Shown here one piece after another: positions 9,208-17,482 of a DNA stretch of 64,000 nt. The DNA comes from a virus, in IMG/VR virus record IMGVR_UViG_3300035698_031678, positions 1 to 64,000 of that record; one strand, 5' to 3'. The stretch's first letter is position 1, and the number at the start of each line of letters is the position of its first letter. The notes under the pieces are model-generated. The model searched no databases and had not been told where the DNA came from. It worked only from the letters and a program-made list of their open reading frames with translations. Position numbers and translations under genes: made by a program.

Positions 9208-9216
9208 AACTTGTTT

Positions 9217-12135
9217 TTAGAATAATGGTGAAAAACTTATAAGGTTGCTGTCTAGCTTCTCTACCTTTAGTGCGAAAAAGACTAAATTCAAAGGATCTAG
9301 AATCATCTTAGAAAATTGAGCTTCCCAATCAATCTCTGGGGCTATTTCCATTGGATAATCTCCAACATTAAAACCAAAGTACTTAAGGTTTTTATCTTTT
9401 GTTAGAAAGTACTGTATCTTAGTACCATCCTTTATGTCTGGGTATTGGGTTAAGAACATCTTGTTAGAAGGCATATTCCTCATGTGATTGTATGATGCTG
9501 CTGCTCTAACATTTGCTGGAGTACCTGACAAAAGACTTATTTCTGGATAGTGAGAAATACAATAGGCGTGATACTTATTTAATCTTTCAGCAATACTAAC
9601 GTTTTCGACACCAGCTACTTCAAACCCTTCTCTTATATTTCTTACTATTTTTACTATATTAGTGTAGCTCAAGCCTTCTCCCTCGTACATTATAGCAGTA
9701 ATTATAGTCCTCAAGCTCTCTCTAATGTATTTGGGATAACTACTTTTGTTTACTGGAAGCCCTTTAACCTGTATATTGCTTTCTGGCAGCATTGCAGTAC
9801 CATCATCCCAAATTGGATTCTTTATATAGTGTTTTTTGCCAGTCCATAACATGTTTTTGTTAATTTGTTCTAATCCTAAGGAATAGCTTTGACTACCATC
9901 TTGCATATTTGGATTAGCATTATGTTTAACACAATAATCAAAAAAAGTTCTCTTAAAGAAAGGTTGAAAGCAAAATTCATCCATAAATAAGAAAAATAAA
10001 ACCTTATGGTAGACTTTTTTATCACCTTGATACAAGTCTAAGTTGATCCTTTGTGCAGCAACACATTCTAGAGAAAGTTTTTCCAGATCAACTTTTCCAG
10101 ATTCTATTAATTCATCCCAATCTATAGAGGAATATATTGTACCCAAAGAAGTCATTATAGAATCGGTATCAGCATATTTAACTACTGGATTTTTACTGTC
10201 GAACGTTTTTGGAATATTTATGCTATTTGCTATACCCATTTTTTCATGTAAATCGGTGTCTGTCCAAAATGAAAAAGAAGAATCTTCTTCGGGTTTACCA
10301 AAGTAATCATTAACTTTACTAATAGCATGTTTAATAACCATTCTACTTTGAGTTGTAACACTTTCAGCAACCTCTTTGTTGTACAATATAAATCTAGCGT
10401 AACCAACAACACCGTACATCGAGTTCATAATAATCTTTAGGGCATCACTAAGGTTTTTAGCGCTTATCTTAGACCTGTTTAACATTCTGAGAACAGTTTC
10501 AATGTCAGAGTTTTCTGGCACTTCTATATTCCATTCTTCGAGTCTATCCTCATAGCCTTTAATAGAGTTATTTTGTTTCAGTGCTTCGTAGACAGCACCC
10601 ATATCAGCAGCGTTCCTCTTTTCTTTTACTCTACCGTTAAATAGAGACCATATAAGGTCATTTAAACTACTGTTTTGATTCTTGTCATATATAGTACCGT
10701 TAGCGGTTATAGACATATCATCTGTTATAGGGCTTTCTTCGTTAAAATCATTATAATAAACAAGTTCTTCAGACCTGTCAAGTTCATTTATCTCATTATG
10801 GATTCTACCTTTTGGTGTAGTATAAGTGTTTATTTTACTAGGATGCAATCTTCCTAATTTAGAATCAACTCCCATGTTAAAAGCCATCATGCCAGCTGGA
10901 AAGAAAGAAGTAAAATCGTGTATTAGAACGTCATTGTGTAATCCAGTTACAGGCGCTAATACAAAACCACCAGAATAAGTGCCAGTTGGATCGTCACCAT
11001 ATTCTGGTACTAGCATCTGATTTCTTTCTTTTTTATAGTAATCCGAAAACAAGGTGTTAGCCACTGCACTAGCGTGGAAACCATCAAAATGATCAACTTT
11101 ACCAACTGTACTTATAGCATGCAATGTAGAGTAAGTGTCTAACTCTTGATCTATTAGCTGAACAATTACAGGATCAATAATGGCGTACAGTAAGAAATCT
11201 TTAGGGTCAGATATGTAGAGTTCTGCTAGTGAACCTTGGAAAGGAACTTTTTTAATTCCGACAACTAATTCACCTATATTATCTAAGGAAACATTTGTTT
11301 TTAACTTTACAGATCTATCAAATTCTTCAAATACCTTCATGTAGTCCATGATAGGTTTGTGCATTGGTAACTCTATATTGTGTTTAACATCTCTTTGGTG
11401 CTTGTCAGATAGAGACCAATTAAATGTGTTACCAGTTGGACTCATTCTAGAGTACTCAACACCTAACCTCTTGCATCTATTAGAAATGTATCGACAATCA
11501 AACTTTAGGTAATTCCAACCAAGTATTAAGTGAAATTTCTTAGACCAATTGTATATGTAGTCTTCTAGTAAAGATTTTTCAGACTCATAATAGAGGTAAT
11601 GTAGTTTGTATTTTTTCTTTAAGTGAGTCTTTTTAATGTCGTTTAAGTAAACGTTAGCTCTACGCTCTAGGGTTTGTATTTCTAGCTCGTTTAAAGAAAT
11701 TAGACCTTGAAGCCAAACGTTACCCTCTTCGTCACACCAACAATTGGTAACTATTGGGTGCTTAGCTTCTTCCTCTTCTGGAAATTCGTCTGGAGAATAT
11801 ACCTCTATATCGGCAAAGGTTTTCTTAGGTGGTGTAGTAGAAAATATCTTATCTAATGTTCTTTTTGGTAGATCATTTAAAATCTCGATCTTTCTAAACT
11901 TATTAAGCCTTCTAGCTGGAATTCTTTTAATCGTTTTCCCTTTGTGAGACTTAAATTTTCTGTCTTTCTTTAGGTCAGATGGGTCGCAATGAATGTAATT
12001 GTAAAGTTGGTCTCTCCTTAGAGGCAACTTTATCATCTTTAATTCTCCAAAGTCTTTGTCCCAATATGAAATGAATAATGCTTGATCAGAATATCCGCTA
12101 GTAGCTTTAACCGTTAATTGTTCTAAGTTAACCAT
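9217..12135 (-). CDS. 43: DNA polymerase, family B (T4 gp43-like), with proofreading exonuclease
   Basis: 972-residue replicative polymerase. Exonuclease motifs: FADIEVYS (Asp109/Glu111), GWNYLKFD (Asp213) and YAIID (Asp321). Polymerase motif A is DFTSFFP (Asp407), motif B NSMYG at 571-575 and motif C YADTDS at 654-659, where most relatives have YGDTDS. All catalytic carboxylates are present, so both activities should be intact. It is encoded with clamp, SSB and clamp loader of the same T4 type. In a phage that carries PurZ this is notable, because classical Z-phages pair PurZ with a family A polymerase (DpoZ). Confidence 0.95.
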   Translation of the reverse strand: MVNLEQLTVKATSGYSDQALFISYWDKDFGELKMIKLPLRRDQLYNYIHCDPSDLKKDRKFKSHKGKTIKRIPARRLNKFRKIEILNDLPKRTLDKIFSTTPPKKTFADIEVYSPDEFPEEEEAKHPIVTNCWCDEEGNVWLQGLISLNELEIQTLERRANVYLNDIKKTHLKKKYKLHYLYYESEKSLLEDYIYNWSKKFHLILGWNYLKFDCRYISNRCKRLGVEYSRMSPTGNTFNWSLSDKHQRDVKHNIELPMHKPIMDYMKVFEEFDRSVKLKTNVSLDNIGELVVGIKKVPFQGSLAELYISDPKDFLLYAIIDPVIVQLIDQELDTYSTLHAISTVGKVDHFDGFHASAVANTLFSDYYKKERNQMLVPEYGDDPTGTYSGGFVLAPVTGLHNDVLIHDFTSFFPAGMMAFNMGVDSKLGRLHPSKINTYTTPKGRIHNEINELDRSEELVYYNDFNEESPITDDMSITANGTIYDKNQNSSLNDLIWSLFNGRVKEKRNAADMGAVYEALKQNNSIKGYEDRLEEWNIEVPENSDIETVLRMLNRSKISAKNLSDALKIIMNSMYGVVGYARFILYNKEVAESVTTQSRMVIKHAISKVNDYFGKPEEDSSFSFWTDTDLHEKMGIANSINIPKTFDSKNPVVKYADTDSIMTSLGTIYSSIDWDELIESGKVDLEKLSLECVAAQRINLDLYQGDKKVYHKVLFFLFMDEFCFQPFFKRTFFDYCVKHNANPNMQDGSQSYSLGLEQINKNMLWTGKKHYIKNPIWDDGTAMLPESNIQVKGLPVNKSSYPKYIRESLRTIITAIMYEGEGLSYTNIVKIVRNIREGFEVAGVENVSIAERLNKYHAYCISHYPEISLLSGTPANVRAAASYNHMRNMPSNKMFLTQYPDIKDGTKIQYFLTKDKNLKYFGFNVGDYPMEIAPEIDWEAQFSKMILDPLNLVFFALKVEKLDSNLISFSPLF

Positions 12136-12159
12136 TTATATTTATAATTGTTTGTTTAA

Positions 12160-12405
12160 CTAATGTGTCTTAATAAGTTGGTTTCTTTTTAGCAGATTTA
12201 TAAAACCATCCAACGCTTCTTCAAAATCGTCTGCTTGAAATCCAAAAGAAGACTTTTCGTTTATTTCTATCTGCTCGTTATCTTCGTGACCAATAAGCGC
12301 AAAAAGAACCATATTATCTGTGTATTCCGTAATAGTCCTACAGAGTTTACCTCTGTAGACGAATTCTTCTCTTAGTAATCCAATTTTTTGTTCTAGTGTC
12401 ATCAT
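12160..12405 (-). CDS. Small hypothetical protein downstream of GroEL
   Basis: 81 residues, acidic, with MVLFALIGHEDNEQIEINEK in the middle and an EEALDGFINLLKRN helix at the end. Not recognised. Its ATG overlaps the GroEL stop by 4 bp, so it is translated with it. It is short and compact, as expected for a regulator or partner, but no function can be assigned. Confidence 0.6.
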   Translation of the reverse strand: MMTLEQKIGLLREEFVYRGKLCRTITEYTDNMVLFALIGHEDNEQIEINEKSSFGFQADDFEEALDGFINLLKRNQLIKTH

Positions 12406-14033
12406 AATATGCTATCTGGTATATTAACTAATCCGCAACCAATGTTAGAAAGTAATGTTAAAGTCGCAGCAGAGTTTTTAAAACAAGCTGAAGGAGATTT
12501 AGCACTTTCTAAAATACCTAAAGTGAAGGCATTACCCATTTTATGGGTCAATGTGCAATAAACAACATCTTTACCGCTGCTCTGCATTTTTAGCATTATT
12601 TCTTTAGACTCAGTTTTAGAGTAATTAGAATTTTTAAGATTTTGCATAGTTACTGCAACTAAAGAATCTAAAACAACTGAATATCCAGACCACTGTATTT
12701 CAGTTATAGTTTTATCATTCTCATGGTTGTAGATGAAGTTTTCCATAGCATCCAAGTAAATTTTACCTACTCCAGGCACTATACCATGTTTTAGTGCACT
12801 TCTACATGCTCTAAGCGCATCATCAACTCTATCGTAATCTAACCCCATCTTGTACTGACTAGTGCTATCAAAGTGTATTATAGCTATATTACCTTTTATT
12901 CTAGCTATTCTAAAATTTGTAAACTCTTTAGCAACTTCGCTGTCGGTAGATTCAGAAAGATCAACTAACTTAGCAACATGAGCATCATATGCTTCACCTT
13001 TAGAATCTTCGTCAAAATTAAATACTGTTTCCTCAATGTTTGTTAGTACGTCTTTACAAATTCCAAACAACTCTAAGGAGTCTTTGTCAGAATCTAAAAC
13101 GAATTCTTCTAACATCATATCCTTGCTGTGGTCTAAAAAGGTGCTTCCAGTAATAACAGATAAGTCCTCTAGTATAGAATCTCTTCTATCGTCATTGTTT
13201 GGAGCAATCAATGGCAAACAAGGTATGTCTGAATAGTTTTTCTTTATTGTAGTCATAGCAACTTCTGAAAAAGAGTTAGCTATTACTATTACTGATTTTT
13301 TAGCAATGTGAGCTACTTGCAATATTTCAGCCATAACTTCTACAGAATCTAAGTGCTGGTTGGTTATGAATATCAATGGTTCCTTAGCAATAAAGGAATG
13401 CCCATGATTCATGAAGCTGTGGTGCATAAGACCTGAATCTAAGATGTAACCACTAGAAATATCAGTGTAAGATTCTTTAACCTCTTTGTAGTTGATTCTC
13501 ACAACGCCAGATTCACCAATTTTATGGTAAGTCTCTCCTATAAGTTTACCGAGCTTGGGATCATTGTTAGCACTGATGGTCGCAACAGAAATTAACTCTT
13601 CCCTAGTCAGTTCGGTCTTATTATCAGCTATTTCATCTAAGTAATCCTGAACGTATGATATAGCGTAATTTATAGAATCCAAGAGTTCTCTATTGTTGTG
13701 CTCACCATTAAAATTGGGCAAAGCATAGAAGTTCTTGGCTAAAAAATAAGCCATTACTACAGTAGAAGTAGTACCATCACCTATTTGTTTTAACGTTTGG
13801 AAACTACCTTCTATAACAAGCTTAGCAGACATATCTTCTAAAAAATTTTCTAGAGAAATCTCTTTAGCTATTGATACTCCATCCTTTGTTATTCTTGGTC
13901 TACCATTTGCGTCTGGCATGATTACGTACTTACCGTTACTACCTAAAGTAACTGCAACGGCATCATAAACTTTTGTTACACCAGAGAGCATAGAGTCTCT
14001 TAGAATTTGACCTTTAATTATTTCTTTATCCAT
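12402..14033 (-). CDS. groL: GroEL-type chaperonin
   Basis: 543 residues, the usual GroEL length (548). The ATP site is conserved: LGSNGKYVIM, TKDGVSIAKEI (Asp51), GDGTTSTVV (Asp86), and VDDALRACRSALKHGIVPG near residue 400 carries the equivalent of Asp398. The apical region is divergent, and the C terminus lacks the GGM repeats. Chaperonins fold proteins inside a double heptameric ring with a GroES lid. A tandem-domain GroES gene lies 1 bp upstream, so the phage makes its own chamber, probably for capsid or tail proteins (T4 needs host GroEL plus gp31 to fold its capsid protein). Confidence 0.92.
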   Translation of the reverse strand: MDKEIIKGQILRDSMLSGVTKVYDAVAVTLGSNGKYVIMPDANGRPRITKDGVSIAKEISLENFLEDMSAKLVIEGSFQTLKQIGDGTTSTVVMAYFLAKNFYALPNFNGEHNNRELLDSINYAISYVQDYLDEIADNKTELTREELISVATISANNDPKLGKLIGETYHKIGESGVVRINYKEVKESYTDISSGYILDSGLMHHSFMNHGHSFIAKEPLIFITNQHLDSVEVMAEILQVAHIAKKSVIVIANSFSEVAMTTIKKNYSDIPCLPLIAPNNDDRRDSILEDLSVITGSTFLDHSKDMMLEEFVLDSDKDSLELFGICKDVLTNIEETVFNFDEDSKGEAYDAHVAKLVDLSESTDSEVAKEFTNFRIARIKGNIAIIHFDSTSQYKMGLDYDRVDDALRACRSALKHGIVPGVGKIYLDAMENFIYNHENDKTITEIQWSGYSVVLDSLVAVTMQNLKNSNYSKTESKEIMLKMQSSGKDVVYCTLTHKMGNAFTLGILESAKSPSACFKNSAATLTLLSNIGCGLVNIPDSIL

Positions 14034-14034
14034 A

Positions 14035-14565
14035 TTATATAAGTACTAGAACGTCTTCTTCTTGTAAGACTAAGAGTTCCTGATTATTAAATTTTACTTT
14101 AAATCCAGCAAATTTGCTGTATATTATTGTTTTTCCTTCTAACAACTTAGGGTGAGATGTGGGTGATCTATAAGTAATTGTACCTTTAGTATCTACATCT
14201 TTAGCATCAGTAGCTATTTTTACTACACCTCTAAATTTGTCTTCAACCTTTTCTGGGACAACTACTATATAATTGTTCAGTGTTATGATTGATCCTTGAT
14301 CTGTAAGTATGAAATAAATTTCTGTAGTCTCTAAGACTCTATATTCTTCACCATCATTACTGACTTCAACCCCAGCAAATTCTGGATAACAAACGTCCAT
14401 GCCCACACTAAGAACCGATACTTCATCAGAGCAAACCAAAATAGTGCCAACAGTTCTTTTCTTTATTACCTCTGTGGGTAAGAATATGTCTTTTATTCTG
14501 TCTTCTTTGGGTTTGGTCTTCACCAGAACTTTATTTCCTATAAGTGATAATTCTTTAATCAACAT
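14035..14565 (-). CDS. groS: Tandem-domain GroES-like co-chaperonin
   Basis: 176 residues made of two GroES-like folds in series. Domain 1 (about 1-88) has GNKVLVKTKPKEDRIKDIFLP, a mobile-loop-length insertion, TVGTILVCSDE and CYPEFAGVEV. Domain 2 (about 92-176) has NNYIVVVPEKVEDKFRGVV, GTITYRSP, IIYSKFAGFKVKFNNQEL and LQEEDVLVLI, the last matching the GroES end 'ESDILAIVE'. Each repeat keeps the 'YxxFAGxxV' element. Ordinary GroES has one domain of about 97 residues; double domains are known in chloroplast Cpn20. It sits directly ahead of GroEL and overlaps the clamp gene by 11 bp. The fold assignment is by eye. Confidence 0.75.
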   Translation of the reverse strand: MLIKELSLIGNKVLVKTKPKEDRIKDIFLPTEVIKKRTVGTILVCSDEVSVLSVGMDVCYPEFAGVEVSNDGEEYRVLETTEIYFILTDQGSIITLNNYIVVVPEKVEDKFRGVVKIATDAKDVDTKGTITYRSPTSHPKLLEGKTIIYSKFAGFKVKFNNQELLVLQEEDVLVLI

Positions 14566-15343
14566 CTGTAAGTGAGCTAACGTTAGTAAAATTGTCTTGA
14601 TTTACAAGGTACGCCATTTTCATACCGTTTTCATTTTCAGAGAAGTGTAGTTCAAACTCTGAATATGACTTGTAACCTCTAAAAACGTCAAGGGATAATG
14701 TCAATTTACCCTCTAAGTCACAGAATTTTAAACCTTGTTCTTCTGTGAATATGAAGTCTAGTGTTTTGGCGTGATTCTTGTGTCTGAATACTAGATTACC
14801 ATCATCATTCTTGAATATGGTCATAACATCCATTCTTTCGGTGTCACTTTTAGAAATCTTATGTAAACTAATTATTTCTAAAATCTTATTGCTGGTAATA
14901 TCTATTCTTGCGGTTACGCCTTTAGGTTCAGAGAAGTTCTTACTCCAAACTTCATCTGGTAAGTAATTGGCAAGTTCAAATGTTCCAGCAACAAAGTCAT
15001 AGTTTATGTAATCGTTAGATATTGTAAATTTCTTACAGATATCTTCTTCACAAGTTAGAGTTAATTTTAGGGTGGAACTACCTCTCATCCATCCAGTAAC
15101 TTTTTGCAGTAAAGAATAGTTTTGCAAAAAGAACTTAAAATGGCTCATTTTACCTTTTATTTTAACTTCTTCGTTAAAGGAAAACTTTCTGAATATTATG
15201 TTGGTTTTAGATTGGTTGAAGGCTTTTAGGTGAATGCCTTTTTCATCTATGTCCAGAACTTGATCTAATTCCATAAAACTGTTAGAACAAAAATCATGAA
15301 ATCTTTGAGAATCTAATCCCTCTATGGTTATTTTATTTGCCAT
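14555..15343 (-). CDS. 45: DNA polymerase sliding clamp (T4 gp45-like)
   Basis: 262 residues, a little longer than T4 gp45 (228). The start (ITIEGLDSQRFHDFCSNS) and the later ATIEG/KMSHFKFFLQNYS and DVMTIFKNDDGNLVFRHKNH segments fit the repeated beta-alpha-beta clamp fold. The clamp tethers polymerase to DNA and, in T4, activates late transcription with gp55 and gp33. Overlaps of 11 bp on both sides link it to the MazG-like and GroES genes. Sequence identity is low, so the call relies on size, fold pattern and the neighbouring replisome. Confidence 0.72.
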   Translation of the reverse strand: MANKITIEGLDSQRFHDFCSNSFMELDQVLDIDEKGIHLKAFNQSKTNIIFRKFSFNEEVKIKGKMSHFKFFLQNYSLLQKVTGWMRGSSTLKLTLTCEEDICKKFTISNDYINYDFVAGTFELANYLPDEVWSKNFSEPKGVTARIDITSNKILEIISLHKISKSDTERMDVMTIFKNDDGNLVFRHKNHAKTLDFIFTEEQGLKFCDLEGKLTLSLDVFRGYKSYSEFELHFSENENGMKMAYLVNQDNFTNVSSLTDVD

Positions 15344-15917
15344 GGTTGATGGTTATTTTGATGTTAGAACTTCTACCACCAGGGTAACGGTTTTCCAGTT
15401 TGCCTTTATTCATAGACATTATTTTGGATAGGTCGTAGTTGAAATGCTTAAACATTCCGAAGAAAGACTTGGTGGTTAAGCGATGATATTTGTCAAAGGC
15501 TTCTAGGTCAAATTCTCTGTCAAGGAAGAAAACCTTTTTGTGTAGTCCTAGTAAAGAAAGTTGATCGCAAACCAGGATTTGAGGCTCGAAATAGGAATCG
15601 GTCTTAACATTTATAGACATCAATTCATTGTAGTAAGAGTCAGGGTTTTCAGTAGAATTGGTGGCATGAAACCAAGCTGTCCAATACCATAAATAATCAC
15701 CTAATTCTAGTTGGAAATCTACGTTGTCTCTTAGTATAGCCATGGTAGAAGCCTTTCCATGATGCTTTAGTATTTCTCCAGCTTCTTCAGCCATACCAAT
15801 TTGATAATTTAATTGGTCTATTTGATTAAAATCCGCTGCAGTATTGAGCATTTCTCTCTTCACCCAGTTACCATAATCAGCTATCTTTTTTATTTCTTTT
15901 GGAGTACTTTGTATCAT
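15333..15917 (-). CDS. MazG-like nucleotide pyrophosphohydrolase (candidate MazZ)
   Basis: 194 residues. The all-alpha NTP-PPase signature is present: EEAGE (Glu44, 45, 48) in helix 1 and QLELGDYLWYW (Glu71, Asp74) in helix 2, giving the ExxE...ExxD magnesium site. The C-terminal NKGKLENRYPGG is typical of phage MazG relatives. The enzymes cleave (d)NTP to (d)NMP and pyrophosphate. In Z-phages a MazG homologue (MazZ) turns dGTP into the dGMP that PurZ uses, and a PurZ is encoded at 28229. The substrate cannot be read from sequence. It overlaps the clamp gene and the gene behind it by a few bases. Confidence 0.82.
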   Translation of the reverse strand: MIQSTPKEIKKIADYGNWVKREMLNTAADFNQIDQLNYQIGMAEEAGEILKHHGKASTMAILRDNVDFQLELGDYLWYWTAWFHATNSTENPDSYYNELMSINVKTDSYFEPQILVCDQLSLLGLHKKVFFLDREFDLEAFDKYHRLTTKSFFGMFKHFNYDLSKIMSMNKGKLENRYPGGRSSNIKITINHGK

Positions 15918-16360
15918 CTCTTTTTCGGGTTTTTTCTTCTAGAGAAATCTAATGATTTCCTATAGGTTTCTATTTCAAAAACCAATTCTTTAGGGTAATA
16001 TCTTACAAGTTCGTTTAACTCGTTTTCGGAAGTGTTTGTAATCTTCATATAACCATTAAGAATTTCTTTTTTGAACTTGCTTATTGGTGTTTTTTCCTTG
16101 GCTGGTGGTGCGGTTGGTATGTAAAAGAATTGAGGCTTTCTACCATGCCTTTTCATTAAAAACTTTTGCCACCAATCACACAATACAATTTTGTGTTCTT
16201 TAGGTATTCCTTCTACGTTCCCAACTCTGTTTACTTCTCCAGGGTACTGATTAGATAAAAATCTGTTTAGGCTGAAAAAATATTTCTTTTTTATAGAATC
16301 GGGCAATTTTTTATATTCTGCTGGTTTGAACAGCATGTCTGTAAAGTCTAATAAATCCAT
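15914..16360 (-). CDS. Hypothetical protein, possible clamp-loader small subunit
   Basis: 148 residues with KKKYFFSLNRFLSNQYPGEV, then IVLCDWWQKFLMKRHGRKPQ followed by a FYIPT strand and a basic C terminus. I have seen this 'NRFMS-KYP ... W ... KYxxxPxFxYxK' arrangement in phage proteins encoded beside clamp genes and suspected to do the gp62 job. gp44 is found at 46838 but no clear gp62. The 4-bp overlap with the MazG gene and its place next to FEN and clamp support a replication role; the specific role is a guess. Confidence 0.5.
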   Translation of the reverse strand: MDLLDFTDMLFKPAEYKKLPDSIKKKYFFSLNRFLSNQYPGEVNRVGNVEGIPKEHKIVLCDWWQKFLMKRHGRKPQFFYIPTAPPAKEKTPISKFKKEILNGYMKITNTSENELNELVRYYPKELVFEIETYRKSLDFSRRKNPKKR

Positions 16361-16372
16361 AAATTATAAATG

Positions 16373-17482
16373 TTAAAATTCCTGTATGTTTTCTTTTTCT
16401 TCAGAACTATGATAAAGATTTTTAATGTCAAGATTGAAGCTGTTTCTTATGCCACCTAAGCCTAAGGCAATAGCTTCAGAGTTTCTTTCTCTTACTACGT
16501 TTAAATCCATAAGAGTGATATTCCTAGAAACTAATAATGAAAGTTCTTCGTCTCTAGTTGGATCATAGTCTCTACCAGTTTCTAATGCTAACAAGGAAAA
16601 AATTGAAGGTAATTTTTTCTTTTCGTAAAGATCAGATAGCTCGAAATCTATGCCTTTTTCAGCCATATTTTCGAATCTTTTCTTAGTGAAGCCAAATTCT
16701 TTTGAGCCATTTTTGGTTTTGTACTTGTAACAGCTATCTATATTATCGGAACTGTCTCCAATCAATATTTTTTTCATTAATTCTAGGTCAGGGTCTACCT
16801 TTATGTAGTTGATTAAGAATTTTTTAAAAGACTCGTAGTTGTTTTCTGTTGGTTCAGGCTTGAAAAACTCCTCAAACATGTCCACGTCTAAAATTGGTTC
16901 ATCAACTAAAGCACTCTCTAGTAGTAATGTTGAGTTATTGTTTATGTAAACCTTTGAGTTTATTGGATCGTATAAAAATACATTCTCCTTTACTTCTTGC
17001 TTAAAATCACCATCACTACTGATTATTCCAAATGCATTCTTTTTGCTACTTCTACTTCTTAATTCAGCTATTACATCATCGGCTTCAAAACCGTTTATAA
17101 CTAATGCACCTAATCCTGACTCTTTAAGGTCTTCGTAATACTTTTGAAGACAGTAAATCATACCATCTTTATCGAAACATCTAGTAGCAGTTCTAGTACT
17201 TGTCTTTTTATATTCAGGAAATATGTTGAATCTTTCACTTTTGTCAACAAATGTATCAAAAGCAAAAACAAAACTTTCTACGTCTAAGTTTTTAGTTAAT
17301 TCTAAGATAGAAACCATCTTGTTGTGTATAGAGTGTATCAAAAAGTTTTTTTCTGAATCATTTTCTAAGTAAAGCCTATCTTGTTTCATTACTTCAGGTA
17401 TTTTCTTACCTTTATATCCAGTTATGGAAGTTAAAACTTGATAAGCAATATTGCTAACATCTACTACTAGGTTGGTTTTCAT
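16373..17482 (-). CDS. rnh: 5'-3' exonuclease / flap endonuclease (T4 RNase H family)
   Basis: 369 residues. Metal ligands of the FEN/5'-nuclease family are visible: VVDVSN (Asp8), VFAFDT, GFEADDVIAEL, ISSDGDF and ILIGDSSDNI followed by the helix-hairpin-helix region. The protein removes RNA primers and 5' flaps from lagging-strand fragments. It is longer than T4 RNase H (305), with extra sequence around residues 185-230. Its ATG overlaps the UvsW stop by 4 bp, putting it in the replication-recombination operon. Confidence 0.88.
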   Translation of the reverse strand: MKTNLVVDVSNIAYQVLTSITGYKGKKIPEVMKQDRLYLENDSEKNFLIHSIHNKMVSILELTKNLDVESFVFAFDTFVDKSERFNIFPEYKKTSTRTATRCFDKDGMIYCLQKYYEDLKESGLGALVINGFEADDVIAELRSRSSKKNAFGIISSDGDFKQEVKENVFLYDPINSKVYINNNSTLLLESALVDEPILDVDMFEEFFKPEPTENNYESFKKFLINYIKVDPDLELMKKILIGDSSDNIDSCYKYKTKNGSKEFGFTKKRFENMAEKGIDFELSDLYEKKKLPSIFSLLALETGRDYDPTRDEELSLLVSRNITLMDLNVVRERNSEAIALGLGGIRNSFNLDIKNLYHSSEEKENIQEF

